Positions 48,861-57,413 of a stretch of DNA of 64,000 nt are shown here, one piece after another. Positions within the stretch are counted from its first letter, which is position 1. Every line of letters starts with the position of its first letter. This DNA comes from Desnuesiella massiliensis (GTDB taxonomy: Bacteria > Bacillota > Clostridia > Clostridiales > Clostridiaceae): positions 558,001 to 622,000 of the forward strand of contig NZ_LN879457.1 in the NCBI RefSeq assembly GCF_001403615.1, read 5' to 3'. The notes under the pieces were generated by a model, which was not told the origin of the DNA, ran no database searches, and was given only the letters and a program-made list of their open reading frames with translations. The position numbers were made by a program, and so were the translations under genes.

Positions 48861-50141
48861 ATGAAAAATATATTAATGTATTTTATATCTAATATACTTA
48901 GTGAACCTGCCTTTTTAATAGGTATGGTCACTTTAGTAGGATTAGCAGTTCAAAAGAAAAAAGTAAGTACCATTGTTTCAGCTACCATAAAAACTATGGT
49001 GGGATTTATGATAATTGTTACTGGAGCTCAAAGTATGGGTATGTCCCTACTACCGTTACAACCAATGATTCAGCACATATTCGGTATGGGAACAGAAGTA
49101 ATGTCTATAGATAGCGCCGTAGGACAAAGTATGTCTACTATCGGAGGAGAAGCAGCCCTAATCTTTGCTTTTGGTTTTATGATAAATGTGTTAATAGCCA
49201 GATTTACAAAATATAAATTTATACACTTATCTGCCCATGTATCATTTTTTTATGCAGGACTTATAGCAGCTTTGCTTAAGGTAGGAACTTCACTATCGCC
49301 AGTTATGGTAATATTAATAGGTTCCATATTACTAGGGCTTTATTTAACTTTTACTTGTGCTTATATGAATACTCTTATGAAGAATGTAAAGGGCGGAGAA
49401 GGCTTTACTATAGGACACTCTAGTTCCATAGGCTGCTTAATTTCAGCAGCATTAGGTAAGTTATTTGGAAATAAGGATAAAGATTTAGAAGAAATGAAGC
49501 TTCCTAAAGGCTTTGAATTTTTAAGAGAAACAAATATTGCTTTAAGCGTACTTATGACTGTAATTTTCTTATTAGTTTCTTTAATAGCAGGACCAAGTTT
49601 TGTAACTTCAAAAATAAGTGGTGGTAAAGATATAGTTACCTATTCTATACTAAACGGTTTAAAATTCGGACTATGGATTACTGTGATCGTAACTGGAGTT
49701 AGAATGATGCTTGCTGATATAGTACCAGCTTTCCATGGTATTTCAGAAAAGCTAGTGCCTAATGCTAAACCAGGTCTTGATATACCACTTTTATTTCCAA
49801 GCTATCCAACTTCCGTTATAGTTGGTTTCTTAAGCAGCCTCATAGCTGGTTTAATAGGTATGTCTATACTTGGAGTTATGAAGTTTCCAGTGGTGGTTTT
49901 TCCAGCACTTATACCAACCTTCTTTACAGGAGCTATAACAGCTATCTTCGGTAACTCTACAGGAGGAAGAAGAGGAGCTATAATAGGTTCCTTTGTAAAT
50001 GGGTTAATATTGATATTTGGACAAGCGCTTTTAATTCCTTATATCGGGGGATATGAACCAATAATGAGAGTTCTATGTGAAACAGATTATGCCTTCTATG
50101 GTCCAATAGTAGGATGGATTTTAAGGTTATTACATGGATAA
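48861..50141 (+). CDS. PTS EIIC component, ascorbate (UlaA/SgaT) type
   Basis: Membrane permease of 426 residues with about ten to eleven helices. It opens FISNILSEPAFLIGMVTLVG and has VSATIKTMVGFMIIVTGAQS and FTIGHSSSIGCLISAALG. The UlaA fold is distinct from glucose-type EIIC. The true substrate need not be ascorbate, since the usual ulaDEF genes are missing. The stop overlaps the next gene by eight bases. Confidence 0.92.
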   Translation: MKNILMYFISNILSEPAFLIGMVTLVGLAVQKKKVSTIVSATIKTMVGFMIIVTGAQSMGMSLLPLQPMIQHIFGMGTEVMSIDSAVGQSMSTIGGEAALIFAFGFMINVLIARFTKYKFIHLSAHVSFFYAGLIAALLKVGTSLSPVMVILIGSILLGLYLTFTCAYMNTLMKNVKGGEGFTIGHSSSIGCLISAALGKLFGNKDKDLEEMKLPKGFEFLRETNIALSVLMTVIFLLVSLIAGPSFVTSKISGGKDIVTYSILNGLKFGLWITVIVTGVRMMLADIVPAFHGISEKLVPNAKPGLDIPLLFPSYPTSVIVGFLSSLIAGLIGMSILGVMKFPVVVFPALIPTFFTGAITAIFGNSTGGRRGAIIGSFVNGLILIFGQALLIPYIGGYEPIMRVLCETDYAFYGPIVGWILRLLHG

Positions 50142-50865
50142 TATTATAAATATTTTTAATAGCAGAAAAGCATTAACGGTATACTTAATGGCTTCATATC
50201 CTAATAAAGAGCTCTTTTACACCATAATCGACTTAATGGAAAGATCAGGGGTGGATATTCTAGAGTTGGGTATACCCGTAGAGGAGCCTTACCTTGACGG
50301 AAAAGTAATTAGTGATGCAAATAAGACAGTCCTTGATGAAGGCTTTAGTAAAGAAACTTTAATTGAGATTTTAGATTATATAAAGAAAAATTGTAATAAT
50401 ATGAAAGTAATACTCATGACCTATAAAGCAGGAGTTGAAAAATATGACCTATTGGCTTTGAAGCCTTACTATGATGCCTTACTTTGTGCTGACTTCCTAT
50501 ATAAAGTGGACAATGCTAACCTGATTCAGCTATATAATGAAACTATGCTAGAGGAAGAAATAGTAGAAAGATTAAGATATAACAATGGATTTGCCTATGT
50601 TATGTCTGGAGCAGGCAAAACTGGTGGTACAGGTGAGATGCCAAAGAACTATATAAAAACCATGGAGGTAATAAAGAAACATTCAAAACTTCCTATCCAA
50701 ATAGGTTTTGGCATTAGCACAGTAAAGAATGCTTTAGAGGTATTAGAGAACCATGCAGAGGGAATTATCATCGGTAGTGAATTTATTAGAAAAGTAAATT
50801 CAGGGGATGATTATGACATAGTACAGTTTTTGAAAGATTTTAGAGTAGCGCTGGACAGTGTATAA
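50134..50865 (+). CDS. Tryptophan-synthase-alpha-like TIM-barrel enzyme in a PTS operon
   Basis: Protein of 243 residues homologous to TrpA but shorter and without a trpB or other trp gene nearby. Compared with Salmonella TrpA, both catalytic acids are kept: Glu49 in DILELGIP and Asp60 in EEPYLDGKVIS. GFAYVMSGAGKTGGTGE matches the TrpA loop after Tyr175, and GFGIS and IIIGSEFIRK match the phosphate-binding end. Its translation is coupled to EIIC. Most likely it cleaves or isomerises the phosphorylated sugar imported by the PTS; indole production is improbable. Confidence 0.85.
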   Translation: MDNIINIFNSRKALTVYLMASYPNKELFYTIIDLMERSGVDILELGIPVEEPYLDGKVISDANKTVLDEGFSKETLIEILDYIKKNCNNMKVILMTYKAGVEKYDLLALKPYYDALLCADFLYKVDNANLIQLYNETMLEEEIVERLRYNNGFAYVMSGAGKTGGTGEMPKNYIKTMEVIKKHSKLPIQIGFGISTVKNALEVLENHAEGIIIGSEFIRKVNSGDDYDIVQFLKDFRVALDSV

Positions 50866-50878
50866 TCGAATTTTGAAT

Positions 50879-50925
50879 GCATACATGGATTAGTTTATAT
50901 AATCTATGTGTGCTTTCTATTTTTG
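50879..50925 (+). terminator. Terminator of the PTS/TrpA-like operon
   Basis: GCATACATGGATTA pairs with TAATCTATGTGTGC, then TTTCTATTTTT. Confidence 0.8.
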
Positions 50926-50968
50926 CTAAAAATTCATTCCTGCATATTCATAAAAGTATTAGTAGTAG

Positions 50969-51044
50969 TTGACAAGGAAAAATAATAGGCATAATATATA
51001 ATATAGTTGAGTATGTCAACTATTGATATAGTGTATGCACACTA
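50969..51044 (+). promoter_or_regulatory. Promoter with two palindromes before the UvrA-like gene
   Basis: TTGACA (50969-50974), 17 bases, TAATAT (50992-50997). Downstream are ATAGTTGA-GTATG-TCAACTAT (51003-51023) and TAGTGT-ATGC-ACACTA (51029-51044), both perfect inverted repeats. They are likely sites for the MarR protein encoded at the end of the operon. Confidence 0.75.
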
Positions 51045-51122
51045 CATCGATAATAAAAGATATACATGATATTTCTTTTATAACTATTGTGAAAAACATA
51101 GAATGGAGTGAAAAATATAATT

Positions 51123-53612
51123 ATGAATAACGAGTGGATTACAATTAAAGGAGCAAGAGAAAATAACTTGAAGAATATAGATGTGAAATTTCCTAGAAAC
51201 AAGATGACAGTAGTGACAGGTGTTTCAGGATCAGGAAAATCCTCATTGATATTTGATATTTTTTGCCAGGAGGCAGAAAGAAAATTTATAAGCGCCACAG
51301 GAAAAGTACCAGATAAGGTTCAGCGTCCAGATTATGATAATATATATGGCTTAGCTCCAATAATAAGCGTAAGTCAAAACAATTATAATAATAATCCAAG
51401 ATCTACAGTAGGAACTTATAGTGAAATATATACATACTTACGGTTGCTTTATACTGCCATAGGTATAAGAAGATGTCCAGGGTGTGGAGAAAATATTGAG
51501 CTTATAAGAATGCGTAGCTTAAGTGCCAACATGAATGATAATGAAAAATGTAGTGGTGAAGTTTTTTTATGCCCTAAATGTAAAAAAGCCGTTGAAAATA
51601 TTACAATGGCGCATTTTTCATTTAATAAAAGCGAAGGGGCCTGTGAAAAATGTATGGGTCTGGGATATATAGCTAAACCTATTTTTGATAAAATAGTAGA
51701 CAATAAACTTTCAATAAAAGATGGAGGAATAAAGGTATGGAAAAAGGGCTTTATTTGGCATTTTGGACCTCTGCTTGTTAGAGCAGCAAAATATTATAAT
51801 ATTCCTTTTGAAGATAAGGATTTAGAAAAGCCTATTGGAGATTTAGATGATATAGTCAAACACCTGATATTTTTTGGAACAGATGATCCTAAGATAAGAG
51901 AATTATGCCCTGAGAAACCAGCGCCTAGCAATATGAAAGAAGGGAAGTATGAAGGGGCACTTAACAGTTTGATGAGAAGATATGATGAAGAGGCACAGGA
52001 AGATGAAATAAAAGATGATATCTCTGAATTTTTTGAATTAGTAACTTGTGGAGAGTGTAACGGAACAAGACTTAAAAAATCAAGCCTTAATATATTGGTG
52101 AATGGAAATTCAATTAATGAAGTTTTCAATAAAACTATTGATGAACTTTTACAATGGATTAGCAGTTTGAAAAAATCTCTTTCTGAGGAATATATGGAAG
52201 CTTCAAGAATTATATTATATGACTTAGAGGAGAGATGCAAAAGCTTATGTAATGCAGGGCTTGGTTATTTATCTTTAGATCGCAGCTTTTCTACCTTATC
52301 AGGCGGAGAAGCACAAAGGATGAGATTAGCCTCCTTGCTTAATGCTGATTTATCAGGTATGGTTTGTGTCATGGATGAACCCACAGCTGGATTACATCCT
52401 AAAGATACTGATAAGCTAGTCGGTTCAATAAAACAATTACGTGATATAGGGAATACAGTTATTGTAATTGAACATGATCTAGATGTTATAAAGCAGGGGG
52501 ATTATATTGTGGATATTGGACCAGCGGCGGGAAGCGAAGGAGGTGATCTTATATTTGAAGGGGATGTTAAGGAGTTTCTAAAGTGTAAAGAATCCATAAG
52601 TGCTCAATGTATTAATAATGAGAAAAAAGAATTTAAGACTGATTATAGAAAAGGTCATAATAATTTAATTATAAAAAATGCAGTAGCAAACAATCTTAAA
52701 AATATAAATGCTTCTATACTTCTTAATACCGTTACTGTTATAGCTGGAGTATCCGGTTCAGGTAAATCTACATTAATTTTTAACGAATTATTACGTAATA
52801 TTGGTTCAAAATATGAAAAGGAAAAATTAGAGGGAGCAGAGTTTATTAAGAAAACCATAGTGATAGATCAGAAGTCTATGGGGAAAATTTTAAGATCCAA
52901 TGCCGCCACTTATACAAAAGTCTTTGATGATATAAGGGATTTTTTTAGAGAGGAAGCAAAAAAACAAGGTAAAACCATTAAAGCTTCAGATTTTTCATTT
53001 AATGTGCCAGGGGGAAGATGTGAGGTATGTAAGGGAACAGGAACAACAAAAATTCAAATGCATTTTATGAAAGATCAATATATTATTTGCTCTTCTTGTA
53101 AAGGAAAAAGATACAATGAGAACATTTTAAAAGTTAAATATAAAGGCTGCAATATTGCTGATGTTTTAGATATGACCATTAAAGAGGCAAGAGAACTATT
53201 TTGTGATATACTTAAAATAAAACAAAAACTTGATTATTTATATGATATAGGATTAGACTATTTAAAACTGGGACAGCCAGCTAATACTCTATCAGGTGGA
53301 GAAGCGCAAAGAATAAAGCTTGCCTCAGAATTAATGTATAACAGAAATAAGGGTTTATTATATATACTTGATGAACCTTCAAGGGGGTTACATCATAATG
53401 ATACGCAGAAGCTAATGAATATACTTAACAAAATAGCTGATAATGGGAATAGTGTTGTTATTATTGAGCATAACCTTAGTATCATTCGCCAAGCTGACTG
53501 GATTATAGAACTTGGGCCTGGTGGCGGTGATAAAGGTGGATATATCATAGCGGAAGGTACACATAAAATGATAAAAGAAAGTACTAAGTCTGTTTTAAAA
53601 GAGTATTTGTAG
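51123..53612 (+). CDS. UvrA-like ABC ATPase (drug-resistance type)
   Basis: UvrA paralogue of 829 residues, about 110 shorter than UvrA. It has two ABC modules: Walker A sites GVSGSGKSSLIFDIF and GVSGSGKSTLIFNE, signatures LSGGEAQRMRLASL and LSGGEAQRIKLASE, and Walker B MDEPTAGLHP and LDEPSRGLHH. Zinc knuckles CPGCGE/CPKC, CEKC, CGEC and CEVC/CSSC are kept. No uvrB or uvrC is near, and a marR gene follows. This resembles DrrC-type UvrA homologues linked to resistance against DNA-binding drugs. The start is uncertain: GTG 51108 sits almost on the GGAG. Confidence 0.88.
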   Translation: MNNEWITIKGARENNLKNIDVKFPRNKMTVVTGVSGSGKSSLIFDIFCQEAERKFISATGKVPDKVQRPDYDNIYGLAPIISVSQNNYNNNPRSTVGTYSEIYTYLRLLYTAIGIRRCPGCGENIELIRMRSLSANMNDNEKCSGEVFLCPKCKKAVENITMAHFSFNKSEGACEKCMGLGYIAKPIFDKIVDNKLSIKDGGIKVWKKGFIWHFGPLLVRAAKYYNIPFEDKDLEKPIGDLDDIVKHLIFFGTDDPKIRELCPEKPAPSNMKEGKYEGALNSLMRRYDEEAQEDEIKDDISEFFELVTCGECNGTRLKKSSLNILVNGNSINEVFNKTIDELLQWISSLKKSLSEEYMEASRIILYDLEERCKSLCNAGLGYLSLDRSFSTLSGGEAQRMRLASLLNADLSGMVCVMDEPTAGLHPKDTDKLVGSIKQLRDIGNTVIVIEHDLDVIKQGDYIVDIGPAAGSEGGDLIFEGDVKEFLKCKESISAQCINNEKKEFKTDYRKGHNNLIIKNAVANNLKNINASILLNTVTVIAGVSGSGKSTLIFNELLRNIGSKYEKEKLEGAEFIKKTIVIDQKSMGKILRSNAATYTKVFDDIRDFFREEAKKQGKTIKASDFSFNVPGGRCEVCKGTGTTKIQMHFMKDQYIICSSCKGKRYNENILKVKYKGCNIADVLDMTIKEARELFCDILKIKQKLDYLYDIGLDYLKLGQPANTLSGGEAQRIKLASELMYNRNKGLLYILDEPSRGLHHNDTQKLMNILNKIADNGNSVVIIEHNLSIIRQADWIIELGPGGGDKGGYIIAEGTHKMIKESTKSVLKEYL

Positions 53613-53632
53613 AATTAAGAAAGGAGAGAGTT

Positions 53633-54055
53633 ATGTCAATCAGTGAAAAGTTTGAAGAAGAATACGTAAAATTTCAGTGTAGCATTGTTTCCCATCATAA
53701 TAAATTTAATGTAGAGGGAATTTCATCATCTCAATACAGCATAATTGATTATTTAAAAAAAGCAGGTCCAAAGACCACAAAAGAATTAGCTGAGGCTCTT
53801 AATATCACAGTGTCAGCCATATCTAAGTTAAATAAAAAGTTATTGGAAAAAAATATGATAGTACAAGTACGTGATGTTAATGATAGAAGATATTTTTATA
53901 ATTCTATAACAGAGGAGGGTATCCACTTTTTAAAAAGAGCTGAAGATTCACGCAATGAAGTTTTAAAGGTTATAAAAAATGCATTAACAGAAGCAGAATT
54001 AGAGCAATTTATGCTTATATGTGCAAAAATTAATAAGTCTACACTAAAAGATTAA
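53633..54055 (+). CDS. MarR family regulator
   Basis: Winged-helix repressor of 140 residues. The recognition region TKELAEALNITVSAISKLNK and the wing VRDVNDRRYFYNSITEEG are typical. It lies 20 bases after the UvrA-like gene with an AAGGAGAG site. The two palindromes in the operon promoter are its probable binding sites, so a drug-type ligand would induce the UvrA-like protein. Confidence 0.9.
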   Translation: MSISEKFEEEYVKFQCSIVSHHNKFNVEGISSSQYSIIDYLKKAGPKTTKELAEALNITVSAISKLNKKLLEKNMIVQVRDVNDRRYFYNSITEEGIHFLKRAEDSRNEVLKVIKNALTEAELEQFMLICAKINKSTLKD

Positions 54056-54102
54056 TTTATAGAGAAATTATAGTTTTAAATTTAAATAATTTATTTTAAA
54101 TG

Positions 54103-54157
54103 CATAGACAGATAACCTAAATTTATTATATAGTTGGTCATCTGTCTATATTTTTTA
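54103..54157. terminator. Terminator between marR and the convergent LOG gene
   Basis: ATAGACAGAT pairs with ATCTGTCTAT, followed by ATTTTTTAT. It also has A-rich DNA on the left and may act in both directions. Confidence 0.78.
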
Positions 54158-54180
54158 TAAGATTTTATTTAAGAGTAATA

Positions 54181-54765
54181 CTATTTTGAGGATAAATCGT
54201 TCCATTTATTTTCCATTATAGGAGGTGTGTAAGCCTGCATCTTTTTTATTAATATTTCAGGATTATCTGAATTTGAAATAAGTTGAAGATTTGATTCCTT
54301 CATAAATCCTTCATTGCAGGTATTATGTAGCAGATTTAAAAGAGGATCAAAAAACTTTGCTATATTTAATATTCCAATAGGCTTTTTATGAATACCAAGT
54401 TGAGCCCAGCTTAGCATTTCAAAAAGTTCTTCGTAAGTACCAAGCCCTCCAGGAAGACATATGAATCCGTCAGCAAGGTCGGACATGGTTTGTTTTCTTT
54501 CATGCATATTCTTAACTTCAATAAGGGTAGTGAGTTTTTTATGAACCATCTCACCTGAGAAGAGTCCTTTAGGCATGACGCCTGTAACCTTACCTTTGTT
54601 TCTCAGAACCTCATTAGATATTTCGCCCATAAGCCCTACTCTTGAGCCACCATAAACTAGTTCAATTCCATTCTCAGCAAGTACTTTCCCTAGAGTTTTA
54701 GCACTTTCTCTATATTCTGGTCGAGTACCTAGGTTAGAACCGGAATAAACACATATTCTTTTCAT
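54181..54765 (-). CDS. LOG family protein (TIGR00730)
   Basis: Rossmann-fold protein of 194 residues, lysine-decarboxylase-like in older annotations. The catalytic motifs are present: IELVYGGSRVGLMGEI and FICLPGGLGTYEELFEMLSW (PGGxGTxxE). Family members cleave nucleoside 5'-monophosphates to the base, as in cytokinin activation. The bacterial role is often unclear. ATG 54765 has GGAGG at correct distance; ATG 54774 and the frame to 54780 are too close. Confidence 0.92.
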   Translation of the reverse strand: MKRICVYSGSNLGTRPEYRESAKTLGKVLAENGIELVYGGSRVGLMGEISNEVLRNKGKVTGVMPKGLFSGEMVHKKLTTLIEVKNMHERKQTMSDLADGFICLPGGLGTYEELFEMLSWAQLGIHKKPIGILNIAKFFDPLLNLLHNTCNEGFMKESNLQLISNSDNPEILIKKMQAYTPPIMENKWNDLSSK

Positions 54766-54848
54766 AAACATTACCTCCAATACTTAAGTTGATAATTTAT
54801 AATTATTACACTAATTCTAATTATTAAGACTTAACTTATAACTTGTAA

Positions 54849-55304
54849 TTAGTGAGTTTGAATAATATAAACTCCTAATATTAAAAAAATAAGCCCCATA
54901 ATTCTTACAGGATTTATCAAATGTACTTGACCACCTAATAATCCAAAATGATCGAATATAACTGCAAGAATTATTTGTCCACATATAACTAAACTAAACA
55001 TATTGGCGAATCCTATTTTAGGAGAGGCAAATATAGTTGTAAATATATAAAATGCTCCAAATAATCCGCCTGTAAACATCCACCAGCTTAAATTTTTAAT
55101 GCTAATAGAATAAGGCAATGCACTAGAGCCTGTTAACATAGTATATAAGAATACTATGGCAAGGGATAAAGTTCCTACGGCAAAGCTAATGAGTGAGGAA
55201 AGTATGGGGCTTCCTATTGTTGAACGAAGGCCGCCATTTATACCAACCTGCAAAGTCAAGGCAAAACCCGATATCAATGATAGAAAATAATATATAAATA
55301 CCAC
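54849..55304 (-). CDS. DMT-type small membrane transporter (YdcZ/DUF606)
   Basis: Protein of 151 residues with five hydrophobic helices. It starts FIYYFLSLISGFALTLQVGI, then NGGLRSTIGSPILSSLISFA, GGLFGAFYIFTTIFASPKIG, ALVICGQIILAVIFDHFG-type and a final IMGLIFLILGVYIIQT. This is the DUF606/YdcZ pattern. Substrate unknown. It is divergent from the LysR gene, which probably regulates it. Confidence 0.85.
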   Translation of the reverse strand: MVFIYYFLSLISGFALTLQVGINGGLRSTIGSPILSSLISFAVGTLSLAIVFLYTMLTGSSALPYSISIKNLSWWMFTGGLFGAFYIFTTIFASPKIGFANMFSLVICGQIILAVIFDHFGLLGGQVHLINPVRIMGLIFLILGVYIIQTH

Positions 55305-55417
55305 ATTAAAACCTCCAATAATCTTAATTATTGATTAATCTTTATAATTTAATTATAATTAAAGGAATGGTATAAGTAAAATTAATATCTAATATAGGAG
55401 GTATACTAAAAATTTAT

Positions 55418-56323
55418 ATGTATATTAATCTTGAACTTTACAGAGTTTTTTATATTACTGCTAAATTAGGAAGTATATCTAAGGCAGCAAAAGAGCTTTT
55501 TACATCGCAACCCGCTGTTAGCCAATCAATAAAGTCCTTAGAGTTAAAGCTGGGAGGACAGTTATTTTATAGGACGGCAAAAGGGGTTTCCCTTACCATA
55601 GAGGGAGAGGTGTTATTTAAATATATAGAACAGGGATATGGGCTTATGCAAACAGCTGAAAGGAAGTTTTTTGAGCTTAAAAATCTTAATTCAGGCCAGG
55701 TAAGAATAGCTGTATGCAGCGCAGTATGCAAATATTATCTTATGCCCTACCTAGAAAGATACAAATCAACATTCCCTAATATAAAAATTTATATTACTGA
55801 TAAGTCAACTTATAAAATAGTTGAAGCATTGGAACAAGGGGATATAGATATAGGAATTTTAAATATGAGCATAGATGAGAAAGATAAAGACTCACTTAAT
55901 ATCCTTAAGACCTTTAAAATACAAGATTGCTTTGTGGTAGGAGAGAAGTATAAGCAGCTTTGTGAAAAACAAATATCCTTAAAAGATTTAACTGAGAATT
56001 ATCCTATTATGCTACTAGAAAAAGGGGGAAATACAAGAGACTACATAGATAACTATTTTAGTTCCTATGGGCTAGCAGCATCTCCAGAAATAGAGTTAAG
56101 CAATGTAGAATTATTAATCGAGTTTGCTAAGAGAGGCTTAGGAGTTTCTTGGGTTATAAGTGACTATATTCAAAGAGAGCTGGAAGAAAAACAACTATAT
56201 AAAATTTCTATTAAAGAAAAAATTCCTGAAAGGGTTTTAGGAATAACGACTAAAAAAGGCATTCCCATGTCTACAGCCTCAGAAAAGTTTATTGAGCTTA
56301 TGACAGAACAAAGCTATAAGTAA
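55418..56323 (+). CDS. LysR family regulator
   Basis: Transcription factor of 301 residues. The N-terminal winged helix has FYITAKLGSISKAAKELFTS, QPAVSQSIKSLELKLGGQLF and RTAKGVSLTIEGEVLF. A periplasmic-binding-like effector domain follows (about 90-295). It is divergent from the DUF606 transporter, a common LysR arrangement. The GGAGG lies about 16 bases from ATG 55418, farther than normal, so the exact start is slightly uncertain. Confidence 0.93.
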   Translation: MYINLELYRVFYITAKLGSISKAAKELFTSQPAVSQSIKSLELKLGGQLFYRTAKGVSLTIEGEVLFKYIEQGYGLMQTAERKFFELKNLNSGQVRIAVCSAVCKYYLMPYLERYKSTFPNIKIYITDKSTYKIVEALEQGDIDIGILNMSIDEKDKDSLNILKTFKIQDCFVVGEKYKQLCEKQISLKDLTENYPIMLLEKGGNTRDYIDNYFSSYGLAASPEIELSNVELLIEFAKRGLGVSWVISDYIQRELEEKQLYKISIKEKIPERVLGITTKKGIPMSTASEKFIELMTEQSYK

Positions 56324-56347
56324 ACTTAAAGAATAGGAGAAATAATT

Positions 56348-56425
56348 ATGAGCATATTAGAAAGATTATCATCTATGAGTGGAGAGAAGCCACTGGTTGC
56401 AAATAAAAAGAATACTCAAGATTAA
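56348..56425 (+). CDS. Small ORF of 25 residues with its own terminator
   Basis: ATAGGAGA precedes ATG 56348; the peptide opens MSILERLSSMSGEKPLVANK. The stop codon lies inside the loop of a strong terminator (56411-56445). It begins 24 bases after the LysR stop, so it could be the last gene of that transcript. No family recognised. Confidence 0.5.
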   Translation: MSILERLSSMSGEKPLVANKKNTQD

Positions 56426-56445
56426 AAATTGAGTATTTTTTTTTA
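56411..56445 (+). terminator. Terminator after LysR and the small ORF
   Basis: AATACTCAA pairs with TTGAGTATT, followed by at least eight Ts. Confidence 0.88.
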
Positions 56446-56617
56446 TTTTAAATTTCATATTGAGTGCAATTTATAAAAATTAAAAGAAAAGTGATTATGT
56501 AAAGGGTTTAATCTTATATAATAAGAATATTTAATACTAAATACTATTTGATAATAATTATTGAAAGGAGCAAAATAAAAACAAGACAAAGTAAAAGTCT
56601 TATTTTTATGAATTTAG

Positions 56618-56632
56618 CTGAACGGTGTTCAG
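56618..56632 (+). promoter_or_regulatory. TetR-type operator before the ABC-2 exporter operon
   Basis: Perfect palindrome CTGAAC-GGT-GTTCAG. Its TGAAC-N3-GTTCA core is identical to the two operators at 6515 and 7179, but the outer pair is C/G instead of A/T. It lies 20 bases upstream of the first gene's ATG. No TetR gene is adjacent. Confidence 0.7.
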
Positions 56633-56651
56633 AAAAAAGGAGGACTTTATT

Positions 56652-57398
56652 ATGATAATAAGCATTAAAAATTTAGAGAAAAGTTATAAAGATTTTAAAG
56701 CAGTAGATATTAATGAGTTAAACATAAAAGAAGGAGAGGTTTTTGGTTTTCTAGGACCTAATGGGGCTGGAAAAACCACCACCATAAGTATTTTAAGTGG
56801 TCTATATACTAAATTCAGTGGTGACGTAAAAATTTTTGACAAGGAAATTAAAAAAGATTCCTTTTATATTAAGAAGCACATGGGGGTAGTACCTCAGGAT
56901 TTAGCTTTAGTAGAGGATTTAACCGCTTATGAAAATGTGACCTTCTTTGCAAAGCTATATGGTCTTAGAGGACAAAAACTAAAGGATGCTGTAAAGGAAA
57001 CCCTAGAATTTGTTGGCTTATGGGATAAAAAAGATGACTTTCCAACAAAATTCTCTGGTGGTATGAAGAGAAGATTGAATATAGCTTGTGCCATTGTTCA
57101 TAAGCCAAGACTAATAATAATGGATGAACCTACTGTTGGCATTGATCCACAGTCTAGGAATAATATATTAGAAACTGTCAAGAAATTAAATGAACAAGGT
57201 TCAACTATAATATATACCTCTCATTATATGGAGGAGATTGAAGCTGTTTGCACAGATATTTGCATAATGGATCATGGAAAGATTATAGCAAGAGGGAATA
57301 AGGAAGAGCTAAAGAGCCTTGTTAATAAGGAAAACGGAGAAAAGGCTACCTTAGAAGAGGTGTTCCTAAACTTAACTGGAAGGAACTTGAGAGACTAA
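56652..57398 (+). CDS. ABC-2 type exporter, ATP-binding subunit
   Basis: ATPase of 248 residues with Walker A GPNGAGKTTTISILSG, Q-loop GVVPQDLALVEDLTAYENV, signature FSGGMKRRLNIACAI, Walker B LIIMDEPTVGIDPQS and the H-loop TSHYMEEIEAVC. It is of the DrrA/NatA-like class and pairs with the two permeases downstream. AAAGGAGG precedes ATG 56652; the longer frame from 56625 lies in the operator. Confidence 0.95.
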   Translation: MIISIKNLEKSYKDFKAVDINELNIKEGEVFGFLGPNGAGKTTTISILSGLYTKFSGDVKIFDKEIKKDSFYIKKHMGVVPQDLALVEDLTAYENVTFFAKLYGLRGQKLKDAVKETLEFVGLWDKKDDFPTKFSGGMKRRLNIACAIVHKPRLIIMDEPTVGIDPQSRNNILETVKKLNEQGSTIIYTSHYMEEIEAVCTDICIMDHGKIIARGNKEELKSLVNKENGEKATLEEVFLNLTGRNLRD

Positions 57399-57413
57399 AG
57401 GAGGTATGGAACC

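Noticed and set aside
50134..50865. Calling the gene trpA (tryptophan synthesis)
   Set aside because: No trpB or other trp gene is near, it is fused translationally to a PTS permease, and it is shorter than TrpA.
51794..52240. 148-codon minus-strand frame inside the UvrA-like gene
   Set aside because: Shadow of the coding strand; low-complexity Ser/Leu composition and no ribosome site.
51123..53612. Housekeeping uvrA of nucleotide excision repair
   Set aside because: It is about 110 residues shorter than UvrA, lies apart from uvrB, and is cotranscribed with marR under palindromic operators.
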